Origin: an uncultured Oscillospiraceae bacterium
Lineage (GTDB): Bacteria > Bacillota_A > Clostridia > Oscillospirales > Acutalibacteraceae
Length of the DNA stretch: 6,637 nt
NCBI GenBank assembly: GCA_900554165.1
Contig: USGR01000051.1
Span: forward strand, 1 to 6,637
Direction of reading: 5' to 3'
Shown: in pieces, positions 1-5,250 of the stretch
Layout: the number at the start of each line of letters is the position of its first letter
How positions within the stretch are numbered: position 1 is the stretch's first letter
The notes under the pieces: generated by a model
What the model was told of the DNA's origin: nothing
What the model saw: the letters and a program-made list of their open reading frames with translations, nothing else
The model's database searches: none
Program-made: the position numbers and the translations under genes

Positions 1-380
1 GCGGCATACTGTCTATAGCGGCACTGCTGCTCGGAGCTGACAGCGCCTGCGGCGTTGACATAGACGCCGCCGCCGTAAAAACGGCTAAAGAAAACGGTGA
101 GATAAACGGCTTTAGCGAGCCGAAACTTACATATCTTCAAGGTGACCTCGCCGGCGCAGTTGAGGGAAAGTTTGATATTATAACCGCCAATATAGTAGCG
201 GACGTAATAATAAGGCTGCTGCCGGATTTGCGAAGATATATGTCGGCCGGCGGAGTGGCGCTGCTGTCGGGAATAATATCAGAGCGCAGCAAAGAAGTAG
301 AACGGCATATTGAAGAAAACAACTTTAGCATTGTAAAAAAATCCGATAATAATGGTTGGGCCTGCATAGTTATTAAATAA
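1..380 (+). CDS. prmA: Ribosomal protein L11 methyltransferase PrmA, C-terminal part (5' truncated by window)
   Basis: PrmA transfers methyl groups from S-adenosylmethionine to lysines and the N-terminus of ribosomal protein L11 in the cytoplasm. The visible 125 residues are read from base 3 to the TAA at 378-380. They begin inside the SAM-binding motif I (GILSIAALLLGA, normally preceded by a DxGTGS stretch that lies outside the window). The acidic strand-2 end follows (GVDIDAAAVKTAKEN), and then the family's hallmark NIVADVI (usually NILADVI), which holds the catalytic-site Asn. The C-terminal strands are typical of the family, with LLSGII and a closing GWACIVIK. The missing part is the N-terminal L11-recognition domain plus the linker, roughly 170-190 residues by comparison with the family. 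No frameshift is seen. The next gene in the same direction is prfB, 409 bases away, and no intrinsic terminator was found between them. The identification rests on the NIVADVI motif together with motif I; other class I methyltransferases lack this pairing. Confidence 0.93.
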   Translation, partial: GILSIAALLLGADSACGVDIDAAAVKTAKENGEINGFSEPKLTYLQGDLAGAVEGKFDIITANIVADVIIRLLPDLRRYMSAGGVALLSGIISERSKEVERHIEENNFSIVKKSDNNGWACIVIK

Positions 381-422
381 CAGATTTAGAGGCTTTAACT
401 TCACTACATATCTGATGAATTA

Positions 423-452
423 GCGGCTTAAATAGGTATGCGGCTAAAATAG
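423..452. repeat. Short imperfect direct repeat, 17-base period
   Basis: GCGGCTTAAATAG at 423-435 recurs as GCGGCTAAAATAG at 440-452, 12 of 13 bases identical, so the two copies lie 17 bases apart. It lies about 45 bases after the prmA stop. It could be a small tandem duplication or chance; no function is evident. Confidence 0.4.
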
Positions 453-738
453 AAACGGTTATTCGGAATTTATTCGCTGCGAGGCGGCACGTGTTACTGT
501 GATTCCGATGCTTTGACAATAAGATGTGAGACAGAATCTATTGGATCGGATTAAAAATAATGCCGGGTGCAGAAATAGGAGCACTACTTTTTAGACAGAT
601 GGATAGAAAATGCAACAATAGCCGTCGGCGTTCTTTATATTGGCTAAATATTAACTAGGCCGGCGTCATACTATTCGTCGGTCGGTGCTTGCGGATATAT
701 TGCAAAAGGCTATAGAGATATTTTTGCCGCAGTAATTA

Positions 739-767
739 TCGGCAATTAAAAGAAAATACACTAAAAT
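739..767 (+). promoter_or_regulatory. Possible sigma-A promoter for prfB
   Basis: TCGGCA (739-744, 4 of 6 to TTGACA) and TAAAAT (762-767, 5 of 6 to TATAAT) are separated by 17 bases. Transcription would start near 774, giving a leader of about 15 bases before the chosen prfB start. The match is moderate, and A/T-rich spacers yield such pairs by chance; read-through from prmA is an alternative. Confidence 0.3.
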
Positions 768-776
768 AATAGACTT

Positions 777-782
777 GAGAGG
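777..782 (+). promoter_or_regulatory. Ribosome binding site deciding the prfB start
   Basis: GAGAGG lies 7 bases before the ATG at 790 and 4 bases before the adjacent ATG at 787. An in-frame TTG at 775 overlaps the site itself and so cannot be the start. The 7-base spacing favours 790. Confidence 0.6.
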
Positions 783-789
783 TAAAATG

Positions 790-1908
790 ATGATAGAATA
801 TGAGCAGCAGCGGTTAAGGCTTATGGAATATAAGCCGCAGTTGGACGAACTAGAGGATGCGCTTGATTTGGAAAACGTTCGCAGCAAAGCAAAAATACTT
901 GAAGAAAAAACGGTTCAGCAAGGGTTTTGGGACGATGCCGAAGAATCGCAGAAAACGCTTAAGGAGATAAGCCGGCTTAAGGGAATATATGAAGGCTTTG
1001 ATAAGCTTAAGAGCCGGTTCAATGATACAAAAGACTTAATAGATATGGCGGATGAAGAGGAAGATATATCGCTGCTTGATGAAATAACCGCTAATATAGA
1101 CGGCATAATAAAGGATATAGAGCAGCAGAGCCTATCAACCCTGCTCACCGGCGAATATGACGCCAATAACGCAATCATGACGCTGCACGGCGGCGCCGGC
1201 GGAACAGAGGCGCAGGACTGGGCGCAGATGCTTATGAGGATGTATATGCGCTGGGGCGAGCGGCATGGCTATAAGGTAAAGGTGCTCGATTTTCTTGACG
1301 GCGAAGAGGCGGGCATAAAAAGCGCCACAATGCTCATTGAGGGCGAAAACGCCTATGGATATCTCAAAAGCGAAATGGGCGTGCATCGGCTCGTGCGCAC
1401 ATCACCGTTTGACGCCTCCGGCAGGCGGCACACGTCTTTTGCTGCAGTCGAGGTTATGCCGGAAATAGCCGACGATATAGAGCTGGATATTAGAGACGAG
1501 GATTTGAGGGTAGATACCTATCGCTCCGGCGGCGCCGGCGGCCAGCACGTAAATAAAACAGACTCTGCGGTGCGCATAACGCATATACCGACTGGAATTG
1601 TTGTAGCCTGCCAAAACGAACGCAGTCAGCGTCAGAACCGCGAGGTTGCAATGAAGATGCTTAAATCAAAGCTGATACAGATAAAGGAAAGAGAGCATCT
1701 TGACAAGCTGAGCGACATAAAGGGTGAGCAAAAGGAAATCGCATGGGGCTCGCAGATACGCTCTTATGTGTTTATGCCCTATACGCTTGTAAAAGATCAC
1801 CGCACAGGCTTTGAAACGGGAAATGTCAACGCCGTAATGGACGGAGATTTGGACGGTTTTATAAACGCATATCTTAAACAGACGAGCAAAGAAGAGAGGA
1901 ATAAGTAA
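790..1908 (+). CDS. prfB: Peptide chain release factor 2 (RF2)
   Basis: RF2 recognises UGA and UAA stop codons in the ribosomal A site and triggers hydrolysis of peptidyl-tRNA. With the start at 790 the protein has 372 residues, close to the 365 of E. coli RF2. An acidic, helical N-terminal region (about 1-110) is followed by the PCRF core (HGGAGGTEAQDW at about 133-144). The stop-codon reading tripeptide SPF sits at 205-207, which marks RF2 rather than RF1 (PxT). The catalytic GGQ is at 250-252, in YRSGGAGGQHVN, and the typical WGSQIRSYV follows near the C-terminus. SPF and GGQ fall at the same numbers as in E. coli. The usual in-frame UGA near codon 25 is absent: the region reads straight through ALDLENVR, so no +1 frameshift is needed. 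ATG 787 would add one Met. The 3' end carries the AGAGAGGA ribosome binding site of the next gene, which starts two bases after the stop, so co-transcription is likely. Confidence 0.97.
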   Translation: MIEYEQQRLRLMEYKPQLDELEDALDLENVRSKAKILEEKTVQQGFWDDAEESQKTLKEISRLKGIYEGFDKLKSRFNDTKDLIDMADEEEDISLLDEITANIDGIIKDIEQQSLSTLLTGEYDANNAIMTLHGGAGGTEAQDWAQMLMRMYMRWGERHGYKVKVLDFLDGEEAGIKSATMLIEGENAYGYLKSEMGVHRLVRTSPFDASGRRHTSFAAVEVMPEIADDIELDIRDEDLRVDTYRSGGAGGQHVNKTDSAVRITHIPTGIVVACQNERSQRQNREVAMKMLKSKLIQIKEREHLDKLSDIKGEQKEIAWGSQIRSYVFMPYTLVKDHRTGFETGNVNAVMDGDLDGFINAYLKQTSKEERNK

Positions 1909-1910
1909 AA

Positions 1911-2933
1911 ATGAAGACAATAAGAAAAATAACTGCGCTGCTCCTTGCTGTGTGTATAGCGGTGCTTTTTACGGGCTGCGTAGGGGATGGAAACAGCACT
2001 TTATCTATGGGGGCGGCTTCCACTGAAAAGACCAAAATAAATATAGCGGCGCTTAAGGGTCCGACCGGCATAGGCATGGCAAGACTAATGGAGCAAAATG
2101 AGAATGGCGAAACGGCTAACGACTATAATTTTACCGTATCGGGTGCGCCGGACGACGTTACGGCAAAGCTTATAAACGGCGAATACGACATAGCTGCGGT
2201 GCCGACGAACAATGCCGCGATGCTTTATAACAAGACGAACGGCGATATAAAAATGCTGGCGCTTAATACTAAGGGCGTGCTTTACATGCTTGACAGCACT
2301 AACTCGATTAAGAGCGTGTCCGACCTGAGAGGCAAAAAAATATATGCAACCGGAAAGGGCTCTACTCCGGAATATGTGCTAAATTATGTGCTGTCGCAAA
2401 ACGGTATAGACCCTGAAAAAGATGTGGAGATAGAATATCTTTCAGAGCATGCTGAGCTTGCAACATATATTGCAGCGGGCACGGCGCAGATAGCGCTGCT
2501 GCCGGAACCCAATGTTACAACTGTGCTGAGCAGCAATGAGAATGTCAAAATTGCACTAAATATGACGGAAGAATGGGACAAGATTGCGGAGAAAGAGTCG
2601 GACGGCAGCATATTAACCATGGGCTGCGTAGTTGTTAGGAGCGAATTTTTAGAAAATAATAAAGAAGCCGTTAATGCTTTTCTGACGGAATATCAGGCGT
2701 CGATAAACTATACCTCCGAGTATTTGGACGAAACGGCGCAGCTATGCGAGAAATACGAGATAATACCTAAGGCCGCTGTAGCAAAAAAGGCAATACCCAA
2801 CTGCAACATTTTCTTTGCATCGGGCGAGGACATGAAAAATTATACAGACAATTTCTTCAAGGTACTGTATTCCTATAATCCTGCTTCAGTGGGCGGCAAA
2901 CTGCCGGACGACGGCATTTACTATGTAAAGTAG
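1911..2933 (+). CDS. ABC transporter substrate-binding lipoprotein, NitT/TauT-like (NMT1/SsuA-type fold), substrate unknown
   Basis: The product has 340 residues and should be the extracellular, membrane-anchored receptor of an ABC importer. The N-terminus is a lipoprotein signal: a basic MKTIRKI, a hydrophobic core and a lipobox FTGC at 20-23, with Cys23 as the lipidated residue. The mature part begins IAALKGPTGIGMARLM (about 45-60), followed by GEYDIAAVPTNNA (90-102) and DLRGKKIYATGKGSTPE (138-154). These match the pattern of a clostridial family related to nitrate/sulfonate/bicarbonate binding proteins. A late SVGGKLPDDGIYYVK closes the protein, as is common in that family. The start is fixed by AGAGAGGA at 1893-1900, 10 bases upstream and inside the end of prfB. 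The permease and ATPase that should partner it lie 405 bases downstream in the same direction. Thiamine precursors, sulfonates or other small anions are possible ligands by distant homology only; no riboswitch was recognised to decide among them. Confidence 0.88.
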   Translation: MKTIRKITALLLAVCIAVLFTGCVGDGNSTLSMGAASTEKTKINIAALKGPTGIGMARLMEQNENGETANDYNFTVSGAPDDVTAKLINGEYDIAAVPTNNAAMLYNKTNGDIKMLALNTKGVLYMLDSTNSIKSVSDLRGKKIYATGKGSTPEYVLNYVLSQNGIDPEKDVEIEYLSEHAELATYIAAGTAQIALLPEPNVTTVLSSNENVKIALNMTEEWDKIAEKESDGSILTMGCVVVRSEFLENNKEAVNAFLTEYQASINYTSEYLDETAQLCEKYEIIPKAAVAKKAIPNCNIFFASGEDMKNYTDNFFKVLYSYNPASVGGKLPDDGIYYVK

Positions 2934-2976
2934 TCATCGGGTTTAAAGGTAAAATATCAAAGTGCGGTCTTATGAC

Positions 2977-3019
2977 AATTTCTCTTGGATTTTACTGTGC
3001 CGGGAGAAATTATGTTTTT
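2977..3019 (+). terminator. Possible intrinsic terminator or attenuator after the binding-protein gene
   Basis: AATTTCTCTTGG (2977-2988) pairs with CCGGGAGAAATT (3000-3011), giving 12 pairs of which two are G-U, with an 11-base loop. ATG and then TTTTT (3015-3019) follow. The three-base offset of the T run and the A/T-rich lower stem make it weaker than the terminator at 4791. It could stop or reduce transcription from prfB and the binding-protein gene into the permease. Confidence 0.4.
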
Positions 3020-3195
3020 GCTGCTTTGAGCATGAGAAAAGCGGCAAAAGCGGGGGCAGGCAAAAAGCAGAGGAAAGCAGTAGTAAGAGAAAATTTAATA
3101 ATAGGGAAATATGGAAAAGCCTAAGACAGGCTGTAAGCTTTAAAGAGAAAAAATAAGCGGCTTGCAGCTGCCGAGCGAGCGATAATATTTTTGAG

Positions 3196-3235
3196 TACCC
3201 CAGAGGGGTCAGCAGGTGCTGACCCCTCCTTGGTA
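3196..3235. repeat. Palindromic element: 12-bp perfect stem inside an outer 4-bp stem
   Basis: GAGGGGTCAGCA (3203-3214) and TGCTGACCCCTC (3217-3228) are exact reverse complements around GG. TACC (3196-3199) and GGTA (3232-3235) add an outer stem across a 3 by 3 internal loop. No T tract follows on either side, so this is not a standard terminator. Its high GC in an A/T-rich spacer suggests a dispersed palindrome of REP type, a protein-binding site or an RNA structure; which one cannot be told from a single copy. Confidence 0.55.
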
Positions 3236-3263
3236 TGTGCAAACCGATAGCTTGATAGTGCTT

Positions 3264-3290
3264 TTGATTTATAAGTATACTTGTTATAAT
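3264..3290 (+). promoter_or_regulatory. Extended -10 promoter for the permease-ATPase pair
   Basis: TGTTATAAT at 3282-3290 is a perfect TATAAT (3285-3290) preceded by the TGn extension. A TTGATT at 3264-3269 could act as a -35 element at the short spacing of 15, and extended -10 promoters tolerate a poor -35. Transcription would start near 3297, about 42 bases before the permease ATG. It lies just downstream of the palindrome at 3196-3235, which is a candidate site for regulation. Confidence 0.6.
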
Positions 3291-3338
3291 TAATTAAGAA
3301 GTAAAAATGCTTGATAAAAGTGTGGTGGGGATACAGAA

Positions 3339-4133
3339 ATGCGGGCGTCTATAATAAAAAATAAATGGAAAATACTTCGCACTGCCGGTGCGGCAATTTT
3401 TTGGCTGGCGGTGTGGTTTGCCGCCGCGGCATTGATAAAAAAGGAAGTCCTGTTTGTATCTCCGATAAAGGTTTTGATGGAATTATTTCGCTTGTGTGCC
3501 GAGCCAGAGTTCTGGATAAGCATAGGAAACACTATTATTCGCATAATGGCTGGCTTTGCCGCCGCTGTAATAATAGGCACGCTGCTTGCTTTTTTAACAT
3601 CTTACAGCAAAATAGCATACAGCCTTATAAAGCCGGCAATGGCGGTTATAAATGCCACTCCGGTGGCGTCGTTTATAATACTTGCGCTTATGTGGCTTAA
3701 ATCATCCATGCTGCCAGCCTTTATATCAATGCTGATGGTAATGCCGGGAATATGGCAGAACGTGCAGGAGGGGATATCCGGCATAGACAAAAAGCAGCTG
3801 GAAATGGCGAAAGTGTTTGGCCTTGGCGGATTTAAAAAGCTTACGTCTATTGTAATACCATCCATGCTGCCGTTCCTTTTGGCGGGATGCATAAGCGGGC
3901 TGGGCTTTGCCTGGAAGTCGGGAGTGGCGGCGGAAATAATCTGCCTGCCGAAAAATTCTATCGGCACAAATCTATATGAATCAAAGTTGTATTTGCAGAC
4001 GTCTTCGCTGTTTGCGTGGACGGCGGTCATTGTAATATTGAGCATGATAATTGAAAAGCTGCTCAAATTAGCATTCAAAAATCTGCTTAAGAATTATCAG
4101 TTAGAGGAGGGTACACATGAAAATAATATTTAA
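3339..4133 (+). CDS. ABC transporter permease, NitT/TauT-like (BPD_transp_1 family)
   Basis: This 264-residue integral membrane protein should form the channel of the importer, presumably as a homodimer because only one permease gene is present. A first hydrophobic helix lies at about 16-33. Further membrane segments lie at about 66-87, 100-120, 125-140, 176-195 and 222-246. The cytoplasmic EAA loop that docks on the ATPase is visible at about 155-178 (EMAKVFGLGGFKKLTSIVIP, then SMLP), with the conserved Gly and the I-x-P ending. NATPVASFIILALMWL (105-120) and WKSGVAAEIICLP are typical of permeases that accompany binding proteins of the 1911-2933 type. The ATG at 3339 is preceded by GGTGGGG (3324-3330) at 8 bases. 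Its last 17 bases overlap the ATPase gene in another frame, which suggests translational coupling. The substrate is not identifiable. Confidence 0.9.
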   Translation: MRASIIKNKWKILRTAGAAIFWLAVWFAAAALIKKEVLFVSPIKVLMELFRLCAEPEFWISIGNTIIRIMAGFAAAVIIGTLLAFLTSYSKIAYSLIKPAMAVINATPVASFIILALMWLKSSMLPAFISMLMVMPGIWQNVQEGISGIDKKQLEMAKVFGLGGFKKLTSIVIPSMLPFLLAGCISGLGFAWKSGVAAEIICLPKNSIGTNLYESKLYLQTSSLFAWTAVIVILSMIIEKLLKLAFKNLLKNYQLEEGTHENNI

Positions 4134-4746
4134 TGAAGTGACCCTCAGCTTTAACGGCAGGACTGTAATCGACAGCCTAAATTTAACTATAGGCAGCGGA
4201 ATAACCGCACTGTACGGGCCGTCCGGCATAGGTAAAACCAGCATAGTCAACATGATTATGGGGCTTATAAAGCCGGACAGCGGTCATATAACACTGCCGG
4301 ATAAAATGATTATATCCGCAGCCTTTCAGGAGCACAGACTTTTTCCATTTATGACAGTCGTTCGCAATGTGATGCTGCCGCTGGATAAATCCTGTCGCAG
4401 CCTTGCAAAAAAGTGGCTGGACAGCTTTAATATAGGGCATCTTGCAAATGAGAGAGCGGCAAGCTTGTCAGGCGGCGAGAAGCAGAGGGCATCTCTTGCG
4501 CGGGCAATTGCGTATTATGAGTATAAAAGAGAAAGCGGAGAAAATCTGCTGCTTATATTGGATGAGCCGTTTTCCGGCATTGACGACGCGAATGCTTTAT
4601 CTGCCGCAAAGTGTATAAGGGACTGCATAAGCGGCGGCAATTGCATAGTGATATCTCACGATTATGCTTTTTGCAGTGAATTTGCAGACAGAACTATTGA
4701 ATTAAACGGTCCTCCGCTTATGGTAAAAGAAGCAGATATGGCTTAA
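4117..4746 (+). CDS. ABC transporter ATP-binding protein, short NitT/TauT-like form
   Basis: This cytoplasmic ATPase should power the importer. All nucleotide-binding motifs are present: Walker A GPSGIGKT (34-41), Q-loop Gln71, signature LSGGEKQR (117-124), Walker B LLLILDE (144-150), D-loop SGID (153-156) and H-loop His181. At 209 residues it is shorter than the usual 240-260 of SsuB/TauB-type proteins. The segment between Q-loop and signature is only about 45 residues, so the helical subdomain is reduced, and there is little sequence after the core. All catalytic residues remain, so it should be active. The start at 4117 has a strong AGAGGAGGG site (4103-4111, GGAGG core 6 bases upstream) and lies inside the end of the permease gene, so the two are almost surely translated together. 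A terminator follows about 45 bases after the stop. Confidence 0.93.
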   Translation: MKIIFNEVTLSFNGRTVIDSLNLTIGSGITALYGPSGIGKTSIVNMIMGLIKPDSGHITLPDKMIISAAFQEHRLFPFMTVVRNVMLPLDKSCRSLAKKWLDSFNIGHLANERAASLSGGEKQRASLARAIAYYEYKRESGENLLLILDEPFSGIDDANALSAAKCIRDCISGGNCIVISHDYAFCSEFADRTIELNGPPLMVKEADMA

Positions 4747-4790
4747 AGCCTGATTGTATTATTTATAGAGTAAAATAGAGAAAATCAAAA

Positions 4791-4826
4791 CCACCCGCAT
4801 AGCGGGTGGCTCTTTGTTTCGTTTTC
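4791..4826 (+). terminator. Intrinsic terminator of the permease-ATPase block, probably bidirectional
   Basis: CCACCCGC (4791-4798) pairs exactly with GCGGGTGG (4802-4809) around a three-base loop, and a T-rich run (CTCTTTGTTTCGTTTT) follows. On the opposite strand the same stem is followed by TTTTGATTTTC, so it could also stop transcripts arriving from the pyk side. Confidence 0.88.
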
Positions 4827-4853
4827 GGCTCAACTGCCTAAAGGCATTAGCTG

Positions 4854-4890
4854 AAAAACAGGCAGTATACTCAATGTATACTGCCTGTTT
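4854..4890 (-). terminator. Strong hairpin with T tract on the - strand; candidate terminator for pyk or a small RNA
   Basis: AAACAGGCAGTATAC (4856-4870) and GTATACTGCCTGTTT (4876-4890) form a perfect 15-bp stem with a five-base loop. Read on the - strand the stem runs into five T (complement of 4854-4858), as an intrinsic terminator should. It lies about 360 bases past the pyk stop, so either pyk has a long 3' untranslated region or another transcript ends here. On the + strand only TTT ends the stem, though A/T-rich sequence follows. Confidence 0.6.
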
Positions 4891-4966
4891 GAATTAATTT
4901 AAATTTGACACTCGGGGCTCTTATATAAAAGTTTCTCAACAGCACAAGCCTATAGCTAATAACGCG

Positions 4967-5072
4967 GGTTGATTAGGTATGCTGACTATGTGGAATCTGT
5001 TTAATACTGATAAAAATTAGAGCAGCATTTAAAATCACATCTTTTAAATAAGCATAGCCTAAAGCTCATACC
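4967..5072. ncRNA. Long imperfect hairpin, possible structured RNA (strand unknown)
   Basis: By hand pairing the segment folds almost end to end. The steps are GGTTGA (4967-4972) with TCA and ACC (5066-5072, one bulge), 4973-4983 with 5051-5062 (11 pairs, one bulge), 4988-4992 with 5036-5040, and 4993-5005 with 5016-5030 (two bulges, two G-U). A ten-base loop remains at 5006-5015. That is about 35 pairs in 106 bases. The two G-U pairs exist only in a + strand transcript. However, a TATAAT on the - strand (5086-5081) would start RNA right at the base of the hairpin, and the - strand terminator at 4890-4854 would end it at about 220 bases. No known RNA family was recognised, and chance pairing in A/T-rich DNA is possible. 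Confidence 0.25.
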
Positions 5073-5155
5073 AAACTGTCATTATACGGTAATCCTTATT
5101 TGCGACATCAGACTATGACGCTTATTGCCAATACCGCAACGGAGATTATCACTTA

Positions 5156-5206
5156 TTAAGCGTTTTTAGCAATGGACAATAAAGCAGCTTTTTAATAAAC
5201 GCTTAA
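5156..5206. repeat. Inverted repeat of 10 bp with 31-base spacer
   Basis: TTAAGCGTTT (5156-5165) is matched exactly by AAACGCTTAA (5197-5206). The loop has no strong inner stem and no T tract follows, so it is a poor terminator. It lies 45-95 bases beyond the pyk stop and may be part of the pyk 3' untranslated region. Confidence 0.4.
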
Positions 5207-5250
5207 ATCACAATTTAAAAAAGGAGAAATTGATGCACATAATAATTGAT

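Larger units (their letters stand above)
381..789. other. Spacer between prmA and prfB, no convincing gene
   Basis: This stretch has stops in all forward frames and no ORF with a believable ribosome binding site. It contains a short 17-base-period direct repeat near 423-452 and a weak hairpin (658-665 with 676-683, 8 pairs including two G-U, no T tract after it). Two stretches in one frame (579-644 and 648-746), separated by a TAA, read like protein but have no start. The last 50 bases carry a possible prfB promoter. It may be a decayed gene or simply a long leader region. Confidence 0.6.
2934..3338. other. Spacer between the binding protein and its permease
   Basis: Two overlapping short frames occur here (2962-3156 from a GTG, and 3032-3124, a 30-residue Lys/Arg-rich peptide), but neither has a good ribosome binding site or a recognisable sequence. 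The stretch holds a hairpin with a nearby T run (2977-3019), a palindromic element (3196-3235) and a strong promoter (3264-3290). A 405-base break inside a three-gene importer block is unusual. Confidence 0.6.
4827..5250. other. Spacer between the convergent ABC and pyk genes, no gene but rich in inverted repeats
   Basis: No supported ORF is present. The spacer holds a 15-bp hairpin (4856-4890), a long imperfect hairpin (4967-5072), a 10-bp inverted repeat with a 31-base loop (5156-5165 with 5197-5206) and a near direct repeat (4947-4960 and 5056-5069, 12 of 14). For two convergent genes, about 440 bases beyond the first terminator is longer than needed. Confidence 0.6.

Noticed and set aside
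511..517. CTTTGAC, identical to the RF2 frameshift heptamer, upstream of prfB
   Set aside because: It lies about 270 bases before the prfB start, is not in a frame joined to prfB, and has no purine-rich stimulatory sequence just before it. The complete RF2 N-terminus is already present downstream.
658..683. Hairpin GGCCGGCG / CGTCGGTC as a prmA terminator
   Set aside because: The stem has two G-U pairs, the loop is ten bases, and no T tract follows.
3032..3124. 30-residue Lys/Arg-rich peptide starting at ATG 3032
   Set aside because: Only a bare GAG precedes the start, and the basic bias follows from the A/G-rich strand. No homology can be recognised.
2962..3156. 64-codon frame starting with GTG after the lipoprotein gene
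   Set aside because: There is no ribosome binding site, the composition is unlike a folded or membrane protein, and it overlaps a hairpin and another short frame.
3602..4078. 158-codon - strand frame inside the permease gene
   Set aside because: It lies opposite a well supported membrane protein with conserved motifs, and its sequence resembles nothing recognised.
4905..4929. Perfect TTGACA followed by TATAAA on the + strand after the terminator
   Set aside because: The spacing is 13 bases, too short for a sigma-A promoter, and no + strand gene follows.
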